DNA from: Spizellomyces sp. 'palustris'
Lineage: Eukaryota > Chytridiomycota > Chytridiomycetes > Spizellomycetales > Spizellomycetaceae
Reading direction: 5' to 3'
NCBI GenBank assembly: GCA_006535965.1
Contig: QEAR01000078.1
Location: 33,041-97,040, forward strand
Length of the DNA stretch: 64,000 nucleotides
This document shows, piece after piece, positions 22,792-34,700 of the stretch. The position numbers were made by a program, and so were the translations under genes. Within the stretch, counting starts at the first letter, position 1, and each line of letters begins with the position of its first letter. The notes under the pieces are model-generated. The model did not search any database, had not been told where the DNA came from, and saw only the letters and a list, made by a program, of their open reading frames with translations.

Positions 22792-22863
22792 GGGGTAGTA
22801 ACTCAGTGGTAGAGTGTCTGCTTCGCATGCAGGAAGCCCGGAGTTCGATCCTCCGCTACTCCA
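22792..22863 (+). tRNA. tRNA-Ala (anticodon CGC)
   Basis: A full cloverleaf can be folded by eye without an intron. The acceptor stem GGGGTAG pairs with CTACTCC (one G-U). The D arm is ACTC-AGTGGTA-GAGT, the anticodon stem TCTGC/GCAGG holds loop TTCGCAT with CGC at positions 34-36, and the T arm is CGGAG-TTCGATC-CTCCG. A T-rich Pol III stop follows at 22864-22867. Confidence 0.95.
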
Positions 22864-23050
22864 TTTTCTCAATGTATTTACAGGGCTTTTTTTGATCGCA
22901 GCATCCAGAAAGCGAATGCGTAAGAATGTTTTTAGATATCAGGTGTCTGTTGTTCCAAAAGCGATTCAATATCTAGAGTTGTTTTCATTCGTTGCATGCG
23001 ATCCATCTTTTTGGCGCGGGAGATAACAATCTTTTGCGACAGTTGCCAGT

Positions 23051-23410
23051 TGATAAGACGTGCGCTATCGCTGAAAGGGAGAAACGCGGCCTCCAAAAGC
23101 TCTTCTTTTGATTTCGTTGTCTCCCCCCCTCATTGGCTGCTGGTAAATGGAATCTTATCATGTCTCATGCGGGCAATGGGATTAGAACGTTATCTCCCAT
23201 GGGGGAATCAAAATCCACAAAGAAAAAAAAAAACGTCCCCCCACCAACCACCACAGTTTAAAAATCGGTAGTTGGAAAAGTCCCCCACGGCCTACAGAGT
23301 GTTTATGCAATTGCTACTCGTTTGCCATCGAGGCTTGAATCACAAGATATCTTTTATTATCATCTTATATTCCAACAAATCGATTTTTTTGCCATCTGTT
23401 CTGTTTATCA
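23051..23410. promoter_or_regulatory. GATA-site cluster upstream of nitrate reductase
   Basis: Six HGATAR sites lie within 360 bases before the start codon: 23051-23056, 23065-23070, 23155-23160, 23190-23195, 23357-23362 and 23405-23410, on both strands. In ascomycetes, AreA/NIT2 GATA factors activate nitrate genes through such clusters under nitrogen limitation. The same control here is inference. Confidence 0.5.
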
Positions 23411-23416
23411 AAAAAG

Positions 23417-26343
23417 ATGGCTCCACCAAGTCTTCCGGAATATAACCCATATGAGCTGCAAACAGTTGAAGACGCCAATGCAAGGGCTTCCGATCCCAGC
23501 CCATACTTTGGTAATTTCCAAGTGGATGAGAGGGATAAAAAGACGCCTGACGAGTGGATTAGGCGGAATCCGGTTTTGCTTAGACTGACGGGACGGTGAG
23601 TTTTCTTGCAATGTGTGCATGGGTGTCCAAAAATTACACATTATTTATGAGTGTGCCCATACTTTTTTCTCATCTAGCCATCCCTTCAACTGTGAAGCAC
23701 CTTTAGAAGAACTAATAGAGAAGGGATGGATCACGCCGACTGATTTACATTATGTGAGAAATCATGGTGCAGTACCTAAACTGGAATGGGCCAAGCATCG
23801 GTTGCATGTCGGAGGGTAGGTCTATGCAGGGTATATTTTTTGATGCTACCTGCATGGGCTGACTGTTTCTCCTTTTTTTGATTCAGACTTGTATCATCTC
23901 CGCAAACTTTTACAATGTCCGATCTTGCTGCTCTCCCATCCGCAACCTTTCCCGTCCTCCTTGTCTGTGCCGGCAACCGGCGTAAAGAGCAAAACATGAC
24001 TCGCCAAACGATAGGCTTTAGCTGGGGTCCTTCGGGATTGTCCAATTCCATATGGAAGGGAGTGCTGCTAAGAGACCTTTTGTTACGTTGTGGTGCACCT
24101 GATCCTTTGGGAATTGTCGAGGATGGAGTTATCATGCCAAAGTGGGTCATATTCCAAGGGGCCGAGGATCTGCCAAAGGGAAAATATGGGACGAGCATCG
24201 CATATGATGTGGCCATGGATCCTAGATGTGATCTTTTGGTTGCTTATGAGCAGAATGGGGAGGTAAGTAAACACACATCTTTTAAACAAACTCCAAGTAT
24301 GGCGTTCTCACTATTATGGAAAAACTTTGCTAGCCATTAGCCCCCGATCATGGTTTTCCCGTTCGTATCGTCATCCCAGGTCACATTGGCGGCCGTATGG
24401 TAAAATGGCTTGCGCGTATCATTGTCAGTACTGAAGAAGACTCTAGTCATTACCATTTTCACGATAATCGGGTCTTACCCCCCAACGTTGACGCTCAAAT
24501 CGCAACTGTATGTCTCTGCAGCGTGATTATGGTTAATCTATCCTTGTTTCCGCCTCACACTCTGCTTCCAGGCTGAAGGATGGTGGTACAAGCCCGAGTA
24601 TATTATCAACGAACTTGGAATCAACAGCGTCATCACCTCCCCTACCCACGATGAGCTCGTCCCCATCACCATAGATAGTGGATACAAGTTCCGTGGATAT
24701 GCATACACGGGAGGTGGCCGAGCCATCACCAGGGTGGAAGTATCCTTCAACCATGGTGAACGATGGGAATTGGCAAAACAGTTGCCCTACCCTGTTGAGC
24801 ATATTCGACGGGGAAAATACTGGTCATGGTTTTGGTGGGAACTTGATGTTAAAGATGTAAGAGACTTGTGCGGGTGTACCCAGGTTTGGGTTAGAGCATG
24901 GGAGGGACAAAACACACAACCTGAAAGACTGACTTGGAACGTTATGGTATGTGGTGCTGGTCGAGTGCGCTTTGGTAGTTTTCTTATCACTCACGGTAAT
25001 CAACTAACAACAGGGTATGATGAACAACTGCTATTTTCGCCTTCACGTTCATGTGGAGAAAACGGCGAGGGGCATATCACTCTGTTTCCAGCAACCCGCA
25101 CCGGTAGTGGGCGACGGGTGGATGATCAAGCCACCTGAAGATCAACAGGCGGCAGCAAAACCGATCATCAAAAAGGATGAGATAAAGGAGTTACGAGTAT
25201 TTTCCATGTCGGACGTTGAAAAACATTCGTCTGAGGAAGACTGCTGGATTGTCGTCAATGGAAGTGTGTATGATTGTACAAAGTTTTTAGATGATCATCC
25301 TGGAGGTAAAGCAAGTCATGTTATTCCTTTGCGTCGAATTTGGTATTCATCGGTTCTCCATCGACGCAGGACCAGAGAGTATTGTTATCAGCGCGGGTAC
25401 AGACTGCACCGAAGAATTCAACGCCATTCATAGTTCCAAAGCCCACGATATGCTCAAGGACTACCTTATCGGCACCATCGCCAAACCCCCTTCAGCCGCC
25501 ATCCCTGCTTCAACGAAACCTGTTGCGCCAATAGAGGAATTAGTTGCGCTCAACCCCCGTATATATGCTCCCTTCAAATTGATTGAAAAACAGAAATTAT
25601 CTCATGATACCCGGCTCTTTCGATTCGCCTTACCTTCACCAGACCACCGTCTTGGCCTACCACCTGGAAAACACATGTATATATCAGCACAGGTCAACGG
25701 CAAGTTGGTGATTCGAGGTTATACCCCCGTTTCAACAGACGAGGAAAAGGGCTTTTTTGATCTGGTTGTCAAGATCTACTTGCCAAATCGGCACCCATCC
25801 TTCCCGGAAGGTGGAGTCCTTACTCCATGGCTCGATGCTCTCCCTATCGGCGCTGAGATAAAAGCCAAGGGTCCATTAGGCAGCATTGTCTACCTAGGAC
25901 AAGGAACATTTACACTTCCCAAGCACAAGCAACCCAAATCCGTGCAACGTATCAGTTTAATCGCAGGCGGTACCGGCATAACCCCATGCTACCAGATTCT
26001 CCGTGCAGTGCTTTCTGACCAATCAACCACCGCTCAGAACATTCGTATATGGCTTCTCTACGCCTGCCGAACCGACCGCGATATTCTGCTCTTGCAGGAG
26101 ATTAACGAGTTGGCAGAGAAATGGAAGGGACGAGTGAGAGTTTGGTATACTCTTAGTGGTGCCTGTCCGAATGGCTGGATGTACGGGACGGGAAGAGTGA
26201 ATAAGGACATGGTGGCCGAACGTTGTGCGCCTGGCGGGGACGGGAGTTTGGCGTTGGCGTGTGGACCAGATGGAATGGTCAACGGTGTCATGGAGTGTTT
26301 AGGTGAGGCGGGGTACGCAGAGGACAGTCGTTTTGCATTCTAG
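23417..26343 (+). CDS. niaD: assimilatory nitrate reductase [NAD(P)H]
   Basis: Cytosolic flavo-haem-molybdenum enzyme reducing nitrate to nitrite. The phase-checked exons are 23417-23595, 23678-23815, 23887-24262, 24334-24507, 24572-24946, 25014-25305 and 25370-26343, giving 835 residues. The order is canonical. First comes the molybdopterin domain, with NHGAVPKLEW, then VLLVCAGNRRKEQNM (Mo-ligand Cys). The dimerisation domain (TGGGRAITRVEVSFNHGERW) follows. Next is cytochrome b5 with DCWIVVNGSVYDCTKFLDDH ahead of the haem His of HPGG, then IHSSKAHDML. Last are the FAD domain (VIRGYTPVS) and the NAD(P)H domain (GGTGITPCYQIL, ending LACGPDGM). An intron splits the HPGG codon run. No nitrite reductase or nitrate transporter lies nearby. 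NADH versus NADPH use is not decided here. Confidence 0.95.
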
Positions 26344-26519
26344 GCGGATAAAAGTGTGGATAGAGAAATGGACATGGGGACGTATGCTATCATTGGTCAC
26401 GATAGCAAAATATGCCATATACATCAGGAATGAACATATACATGTACGCAAATAGTTGACATCAAAAACATTCTATATACAATGCACTTGTACGTGTAGC
26501 AACAATTCTCGAGTGTTAA

Positions 26520-27273
26520 TTAAAATCCATCACCAAACCCTCCGTCGAAACCACCGTCATAACCACCATCCCATCCACCATCATCATAATATCCGTCATC
26601 ATAACCATGGTGATGATGATGATGATGATGTCCGAGAGAACTCAACGCCATGAATCCTAATCCACCCGCCAGCGCCCCAGCACCAAGCGCTGCACCGGTA
26701 TTCATACGACCAGATGACTGCTGCGTTTGAGACGATCCGAAAAATGACGGTCGGTTAAAGAAACTTCGATTTTGTTGAGGAGGTGGAGGAGTGTATTGCT
26801 GCACTGGAGCTTGATATCTTGACGATACAGCCGACGTTACCGCCGCATCTTCTTCGGCTTGCAACCTTCGGGCAAATTCCTCGTCTTCCTGTTCTTGCCT
26901 TAGCCGCTGCGCAAACTCGGCGTCTGTAGCTGTTTCCCCTTTACTGTCTGCACCGGATTTCAAGCCGGCGATAGGTTGTGTAGGTTGGGTTGTTGGGATT
27001 GAAGCAGCAGCTGGGATAGCATTGGTCGTGGACGGTGTAGAGCTCGATGGTGTGTAAGGCGGCGGAGCTTCTTGCGGACTTGTGTTTATACTTGTCTGCG
27101 GGAATTCCCACTGGGACACGCCGGTTCTAGTGTCTACAAATGTAAAGAGCATTATTGACTGGAATATTGCAACCTTTATGAGCGCAAGTAAGCATACCAA
27201 CGTAGTAGTTTCGTTGGTAATTGCGATCAAACTGGACTATCCAGTGGGGCGGGAGGGGACGGGAATCAGTCAT
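26520..27273 (-). CDS. WW-domain protein with His tract and Gly/Asp/Tyr-rich tail
   Basis: Exons 27273-27198 and 27133-26520 join in phase to 229 residues. The N-terminus is one WW domain, split by the intron: LPPHWIVQFDRNYQRNYYV / DTRTGVSQWEFP, with both signature tryptophans and the final Pro. WW domains bind Pro-rich or pSer-Pro peptides. A Pro/Thr-rich linker follows, then a charged helix with EFAQRLRQEQEDEEFARRLQ, a Gly/Ala-rich hydrophobic stretch (GAALGAGALAGGLGFMAL), eight consecutive His, and a tail of GYDDGYY and GGFDGG units. Similar fungal proteins are known, without clear function. The gene converges on nitrate reductase. Confidence 0.85.
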
Positions 27274-28341
27274 TGCCGAGATGTTTTCCGGATCCTTGTC
27301 AGTTGCTCTGCAAACGTTCTTTACTTGCTCTAGAGTTTGCAAGTTTCTAATGTCTTCTGCTTGTCTTTTTAAAGCTCGTGTAGGTGGTCGTTGGTTTGAA
27401 ATGTAATTGCCAAGTCAAACTGCAATGGACAAGTGGGGACTTGCATGGTTGTGTCAGCGAAGCGGCGGGGCTGTGATGTAACAAATGATTCCAGCCGGCT
27501 CCACAACCATTGACTGGTTCTGGCATTGGTGGAATTCAAACCGACCATCACTACGACAATAGGAATTACATGGCCGAAAGCTGGCGTATGCATACATGTC
27601 TCATCCCACATGAGGTGCAGCTATCCTTGCATCCCCATATTTCCCAAATCAACCAGAATGTTCGTCCATAGTTACTAAGAAGCGACGCACGAAAAAGAGT
27701 GTGGCAAACCAAACCCTAGCGACAGCTTCTACTCTCACGGACAGTGACGCCTCCTATTAGAAGTCCTCAAAACGAGGGTATTCAAGTCGGAACGGTCCTA
27801 CTCTTCCACGATTGTAACGGGTAGTCGCCACGGGGACAACGGCTCACGCCGTGCAGTGCGGACTACTCTGACTTAAACGTGGGGCTAAACCGATTGGATT
27901 ACCGTGGCAGCGAAAGGTGCAAACGCTTGTCGTCGTCGTTGTCGGGTACCTTTCGGAGCCAAGAGAACCCGGCTCTAAGAAAGCCATGCTGTTGAAGCAA
28001 TCACCAACTCAAAAGAACGCAGTGCATCCGCCTTTATAAACATCTTGGTTGTGTCACGTGCACGCAAAGTTCTTTTTTTCCTTTTGTATGACTGTGCCAA
28101 TTTTAACGTCGTCAAGGTCACGACACATGTTGCGAAACAGCTTCAAAACGAAGTGGACATTGAGATCGGTTTCTGGGGACGGTGTATTGGGTCATTGTCA
28201 ACGGCACTTGGTAGGTTTACGCAATGGGGCCCTTTCAGTATGAAAAGTTCATAAGGCTTACCACCTGCCCCACGCGCACATCGTGCAGGTAGGTCCTCCT
28301 CCAATAACCTAGCATCTCCCCGCTCGTGAACAAAAACCACG
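27274..28341. promoter_or_regulatory. divergent intergenic region, WW protein / ABCE1
   Basis: About 1.07 kb without a convincing coding frame. A GC-richer part at 27740-28000 contains several short inverted repeats and might be a non-coding RNA, though no family is recognised. A 12-base ATGACTGTGCCA element lies at 28088-28099, about 240 bases before the ABCE1 start. Confidence 0.4.
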
Positions 28342-30435
28342 ATGGCTGAGAAGCTCACACGTATCGGTATGTAGCGTGGACTTCCGCACATGTCCATCAA
28401 AGGTTTTGTGGACGCTATCATTCTAATATGGTTCTCATCCCGCAGCTCTTGTCAGCACTGACAAGTGCAAGCCAAAGAAATGTCGGCAGGAGTGCAAAAA
28501 ATCGTGCCCCGTAGTCAGGATGGGTTAGTATCAATTCACAATAGCATGATAACGGAATGGTTGGGTCGAAGGGCCAGGGATCTAACATGATGTGTCTAGG
28601 GAAACTCTGCATTGAGGTAGCACCCAACTCGAAGATCGCCTTCATTTCCGAGGAGCTATGTATAGGTTGCGGTATCTGTGTGAAAAAGTGTCCCTTCCAG
28701 GCGATTCACATTGTCAACTTGCCTACCAACCTCGAGCGAGACACTACCCACCGCTATTCGGCAAATGCCTTCAAGCTTCACAGATTACCAGTGCCACGAC
28801 CGGGGCAGGTATTAGGGTTGGTGGGTACCAACGGTATTGGCAAGTCGACCGCATTGAAGATTCTTGCTGGACGATTGAAGCCGAATTTGGGAAAATTCGA
28901 CGACCCACCAGACTGGGAAGACATTCTCAAATACTTCCGGGGTTCTGAACTCCAGAACTACTTCACCAAGATTCTTGAAGACAATCTCAAAGCTATCATC
29001 AAACCCCAGTATGTTGATCATCTCCCAAAGACGGTTAAAGGAAAAGTCAACGAGATCCTGACGGCAAAACTGGAGCTAGACAACAAAGACTTCCTGATTG
29101 ACCAGCTGGATTTACATGATGTTTTGGAACGTAACATTGAGAATCTCTCTGGAGGAGAGCTGCAACGGTTTGCCATTGCAGTGGCCTCAGTGCAAAGAGC
29201 AGATATTTACATGTTTGACGAACCCTCGTCCTATCTCGATGTCAAGCAGCGTTTGAATGCCGCCCGGGTGATCCGATCCTTACTGCACCCAACCTCGTAC
29301 GTCATTGTCGTGGAGCACGATTTGTCCGTTCTCGACTATCTATCAGACTTTATTTGCGTCCTTTACGGTATGCCGTCTGCGTACGGAGTCGTCACACTAC
29401 CTTTCAGTGTGCGGGAAGGTATCAACATCTTCTTGGATGGGAAGGTTCCAACCGAAAACTTGCGATTCCGTGATGAATCACTAGTGTTCAGGTTGGCAGA
29501 AACGGCGGAGGACAACAGCGAGAACGAAAAGATGCGCAGATTCCGCTACCCGTACATGAAGAAGGTTTTGGGAGACTTCTCTTTGGAGATCGAGTCGGGG
29601 CAGTTCACCGATTCAGAGATCATTGTCATGTTGGGACAAAATGGAACGGGAAAAACCACGTTCATTCGTATGCTAGCTGGTATTCTGCCTGCTGATACTG
29701 AAGAACAGGTGCCAGAGTTGAAGGTCTCTTACAAGCCACAGAAGATTAGTCCCAAGTACCAAGGCACCGTAAGGATGTTGTTGATCAGCAAGATCAAAGG
29801 CATGTTTATGCACCCACAATTCCAAACGGACGTCATCAAGCCTTTACAAATTGAAAACATCATTGACCAACAAGTGTTGACCCTCTCTGGTGGTGAATTG
29901 CAACGTGTCGCTATTGTCCTGGCGCTTGGTCTTCCCGCCGACATCTATTTGATCGATGAGCCGTCAGCCTATCTTGACTCTGAACAACGTATCATTGCCG
30001 CTAAAGTGATCAAGAAGTTTATCTTCCACTCCAAGAAGACTGCGTTCATTGTCGAGCACGATTTCATTATGGCAACGTATCTTGCCGACCGCGTAATTGT
30101 ATACGAGGGTCAGCCTTCCGTCAGGGCCAAAGCCAACAAGTGAGTGTTCAATATGAGCCGTACTAGTAGTTGTCACAAATTTTGTCTAATCTGGCACATG
30201 TTTTAGGCCCGAATCGCTATTGACTGGAATGAACAAGTTCTTGGAATCGCTTCAGATTACCTTCCGCCGTGACCCCACCAACTTCCGGCCGCGTATCAAC
30301 AAGTCTGATTCGATTAAGGACAAGGAGCAGAAGGTGAGATCTTGTCTTCCGTATGAATGGTTGTCTAAATAGCCGATTTTAACATTCTCTTACTAGTTGG
30401 CTGGTAACTACTTCTTCTTGGAATCCGAAGCTTAG
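28342..30435 (+). CDS. RLI1: ABCE1/Rli1 ribosome-recycling ATPase
   Basis: Essential twin-ABC, iron-sulfur ATPase that splits ribosomes after termination and acts in 40S maturation and initiation. The phase-checked exons are 28342-28366, 28446-28523, 28600-30139, 30207-30333 and 30397-30435, giving 602 residues, the usual length. The N-terminus has two cluster-binding Cys sets: [17 protein letters not shown] and [13 protein letters not shown]. Walker A motifs are GTNGIGKST and GQNGTGKTT. Signature loops are [10 protein letters not shown] and [10 protein letters not shown], each followed by a Walker B ([20 protein letters not shown]). The hinge segments are intact. Strong conservation makes the call secure. 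Confidence 0.97.
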
Positions 30436-30810
30436 ATGTATCTGAGCATCTACATATATGGCCACTGTACTGAGATCGTGAAGTGGGAGGGATTTGGAAG
30501 ATGTTACCGGCCTTGTTCAGGGTTATAGGGCCATAATTGCCTACATAGAATGACGGCATGGTAGGAATGTCATGGACAGGATGTTGTTGATAGCGTAATT
30601 TTTCCTGGTGCTGAGGCTATGTTAGCCATTTTCATATATCATCGTAAATGCATCATGGGGTAAAGGAGGATATAGTAGCGTAGAGCTTCGCATACGCATA
30701 TCAAAGTTCAATAGCTGGCTCATGGCGAAAGAGTCAACTTTGAACGTTTTTCAAAATCCTTATGGTACATTTTCTAAGAATCACTACCGTCTCATGCCCC
30801 CCGGCCCTTT
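30436..30810. other. convergent 3' regions, no gene seen
   Basis: Between the ABCE1 and Ral stop codons. No supported frame or RNA gene. Confidence 0.55.
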
Positions 30811-31422
30811 CTACAAAATTAGACACCCTTTCTTTGCCTTACTTCCGCCAGCTGATTTTCCTCCACCTTTTGCCTCCTTTCGATCCCTAATCTTTGACAT
30901 CAACATCTGATATGCTTCTTCCACATTTTGTCTAGTTTTTGCGCTCGTCTCAATGTATGGACATCCCCACTCTCTTGCTTTAGCCTCCCCTTCTCGTGGT
31001 TGGACTTTCCGAAGGTGCGCCAAATCGGCCTTATTCCCAACCAAGACAAACGGTACCTCCTCATCGTCGAGCACTCGACAAATCTGATCTCTGAACTCTT
31101 GGGTATGAGCAAAGCTCTCTTGCTCGCAGATGGAAAATACGCAAAGGAACCCTTCCCCAGAACGGTAGTAGTTGTCTCGAATCGCGGCATACTCTTCTTG
31201 ACCGGCCGTATCAAGGATATCAATGAAACATTCGGTTTGTGTGCCGCCCGAGTTGAGGACAACTTTCTTTCGATACGAATCAGCTTTTGTAGGGTCGTAT
31301 TCCTCAATGAAGTCGCCGTACATATATTGGAGCGTTAATGCGGATTTTCCGACACCTCCTGACCCTACCATAATTATCTTATGGAGCGGAAGGTCGTTGC
31401 GGTTTGGTTGCTTTTTACCCAT
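30811..31422 (-). CDS. Ral-type small GTPase (Ras superfamily)
   Basis: Intronless, 203 residues, starting [15 protein letters not shown]. The G1 loop is [11 protein letters not shown]. The effector loop [15 protein letters not shown] is the Ral signature (animal RalA has [12 protein letters not shown]), distinct from Ras YDPTIEDSY. G3 is [21 protein letters not shown]4 NKAD, G5 ETSAKT. The tail is Lys-rich and ends CLIL, a CAAX box with Leu, predicting geranylgeranylation. Between switch I and DTAGQ there are about four extra residues ([12 protein letters not shown]) relative to animal Ral. Ral usually acts through the exocyst. The Ral rather than Ras or Rap assignment rests on the effector loop. 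The upstream TTG-led extension is not used. Confidence 0.87.
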   Translation of the reverse strand: MGKKQPNRNDLPLHKIIMVGSGGVGKSALTLQYMYGDFIEEYDPTKADSYRKKVVLNSGGTQTECFIDILDTAGQEEYAAIRDNYYRSGEGFLCVFSICEQESFAHTQEFRDQICRVLDDEEVPFVLVGNKADLAHLRKVQPREGEAKAREWGCPYIETSAKTRQNVEEAYQMLMSKIRDRKEAKGGGKSAGGSKAKKGCLIL

Positions 31423-31774
31423 TCTGGGAACCTGCAATTGGGGAAGTACACGCTTACTATGCTGCTTCCAAGCGAAAGTTTAGAAGTCTGCTCATTAGCC
31501 GATAAGCGCCCTACTCAAATGTATATCGCTGGGCCCGATCCTCTCCAAACTTCTCAGCTTGCTGACGCGAAGATTTGGTCATCAGTTCCTCCATTAACCC
31601 TGTTTAGGTTGTTCAAGGGAATCGGACAAGGCTCCCGCGGTGAACGCGCCAAAAGGTTCCTGTCCTTTTTTTGCAGATCCTGGAGAAACCCGACCTGCAG
31701 GTCGCCCGGCGTCATATGCCTCTTCCCTCGTAACAACGGTCCAAGAACGCATTCCCCACTATAGCCCTTAAGCC

Positions 31775-34700
31775 ATGGCTAATCTCAGCCATGTTCGCGT
31801 CGCCCTGCAGATCCACGCTGGCAACCCTCACCTAACACGCAACGACGATAATTGCGTAACCTATCAACCACCACCTACAAAAACTCGTACCCCAGACTCG
31901 CGCAAGATCCACTTTGACCGCTGCTTTGATGCCCGTGCTACTTCGACCGACATTTACACGCAGTGTGGCGTAGGTGCGCTCATTGACAGGGCGCTCCAAG
32001 GATATACAGCTGGGGTGTTTGCTATAGGATCTGGGAAGCTATCGGCACAAAAACGGACCGGGATATTTGAGCCGCTTGTTAAAAGATTGAAAAGTGCTGC
32101 AAAGCTAAATGACGATATCACGGTTGAGATGGTTCATTTAGGGATAACAGATACGAAATGCATTGATCTGATTAATGATCGACCGGCTGACGTTTCTGAG
32201 GGCTTGAGGACGCATTTCAGAAATGTTGGAATATGGGCACAGGTAGAGGAGGTGATTCGAAAGGGGTGCTCCCTGCCTTGGATTATGGATCTGAAGTTTG
32301 AGACAAAGAACCGACACCGTACCGTGGGTCACTTGGTTCTGGCAGATCTTGGAGTAGTATGCTTTGATGAGGAGGTCAATGAAAACGTTATCCGGCAACG
32401 CGGGCCCGGTGTGACAAAGTCCGTGTGGATTATGAAAAGGATTGTGCGGATGTTGACCCAAAACGGAGCGGAGGGGACTGTACCGTTTGCAGACAGTGCC
32501 TTGACGTCGATTTGCCGGGATTTCTTGGGTGGCAAGGCGGCAACCACTTTCATCATACATGTGGATGCTAGAGACACTGTGAGCGCGAATGAGATTGCGG
32601 GCGTCGTGGACTTTGCAGAAACAATCAGGAAGATCAAGACTTTGGAATGTGCGAATGATGTAGATCCTCGGGTTGCTGAGCTGCAGACAGCTGTCAAGGA
32701 GTTGGAGGCACAGGTTCGCGATCTTCGCGCTTTGACAGAAAAAGAAGCGTTGAAGTTTGAGGTGAAGATGAGGGAGCAAATAGAAGGACGCAATGCGGCA
32801 CTGGCGGAATTGCAACAACAAAAGGAAAGGGAAGGGAAGGAACTACAAAAGGACTTCGATACACGGTGCTCTATAATGAAGGACGAGTTTGCCGCCGCCC
32901 TATTGGAGTGCAACGATACATGGAAGGAGACAGTAGAGAAGGCTCGCAACGAGAAGGACGACGCGATCCAACTGGTAGGAGCTGGGCAGATTTCATTCGT
33001 ACACCGAATTAAGCCGTAAAAACAATTCCGTTTTTCATGAATCAGCTGAAAGAAGAGCTGGAAGAAGCCCAGTTAACTGCGCGCGTTGAAATCACGAAAG
33101 CGTTGCACGATAAAGCAGCCGTAGATGAAGCATTGCGGAAGGAGCGCGTTCAAATGCGTGCGTAGCTCTCTTCTTGGTGTTGTGTGTGGTGAAAGTGCTC
33201 ATGTTCGTTCTTTAACATAGTGCATATATCGCATAATTACCAGCAACTTCGGTTAGACAATGATGAAACGTTGCGAAATTCTGAGAAGATGCAGGTGAGG
33301 TCTTGTGTAAAAAAGAATTGGTCTATGTTTTGGAGTTACTGACGAGACTCTGCCTGTTTTAGACGATATACATTAGTTTAGAAAAGGCACACCAGGAGCT
33401 TGTCACCGCCAAGGAGTCACTCGAGAATCGGTGCATTGAACTACAAGCAGACCTGGACACTGAGATAGCGAACGCGCGGAAGGCATCGGAGGAGCTGGAA
33501 ATTACAAGAACGGCAGTAAATACATCAAGTGAGAATCTTGAACGCGTAAAGTCTCAGCTTCAAAGCGCAGAAACTGAAAGTCGAAAAAAATCGGTAAAAA
33601 TCGATGAGATCGAAAAGATGCTCTCAGAGAAGCAACTGGAGCTGGTCGAGCAAAGTACACAGGTTGATCGTTTGGAAAAGAAGTTGGTAGGATCTGAAGC
33701 CAGGTTAGAAGAGGCTCGGCTTGCATCTGATCGGCTTAGAGAGGAAAGAGATGCTGCTACTGTACGTCTGGAAGCGATGCGGGATCAAGCTAATTCCGAA
33801 GTTGCGAGTATCCGAGAGCAAGTTGACAAGTCCCGTGACGAGACTGCTGAAACTCGGGATGATCTCTTGCAGGCCAAGGAAACCATCAAGAACCTTCGCG
33901 CGGAGAAGACGAAAATTGAAGCCGCGGCACGTGATGATGTGGCCAAAATGCAGAAAGAGGTTGAGAACCTCCGAAAAAATTCAGAAAAGGTTGCACGGGA
34001 GCTGGAGAGGGTTGAAGGGCGATTTGAGGGTGAACGAGAAGGATGGATACGAGAAAGAGAATCCTGGGAGCGGGAGAGACGCAGATTGATTGATGAGGTG
34101 CAAGAACTCAAGATGGAAGCTATGAGAGCGCGAGTAAGTGGGAGCGAGGAAGGCGACAAAGTCAAGGTATGCTCGTATGATATCGAACCATTGGCGCTGC
34201 CGTTGCTAACTATTATTGTCATGTTTTGTCAAGGCGTGGTTCGAGAAGCTGGAATTAGAGAACCGTCGACTTCGGGACGAGATTGATCACGTCAAAGCAT
34301 CCCGGCGGGAGGACCGGACGGCTGAAGCCGAAAGCGAACGTATCCGGATACATCTGGCCCGTCTTGAATCAGAGAACCGACGAATGGCGGAAGATGTGGC
34401 TCAGAAGGAATGTGAATTGACTCACGAGAAAGCTAGGTTAGAAATTTTGGCGAAAAACTCTGAGAAACCTGTGCCTGCTAAGCGCAGCCGTAAGAAGCCA
34501 CCACCGGTAGAAGCGGATGAGGAAGTTGTAGATGAATATGGCGTTGAGCACGAAACCGCGGAACAGGAGGAAATTACGGTCCCACCCAAGAAACAGGCTA
34601 GGGGACGAAAGAAGAAAGATGCCCCAAAAATTGAGAACGATGCACCCTTACTAAATGGTGCACATTCGTCCTTCCACGATGATCATCAGGAGGATGAAGG

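Noticed and set aside
27740-28000. Structured-looking GC-rich stretch, considered as RNase P RNA, MRP RNA or telomerase RNA
   Set aside because: No conserved RNase P blocks and no CTAACCCTA-type template were found.
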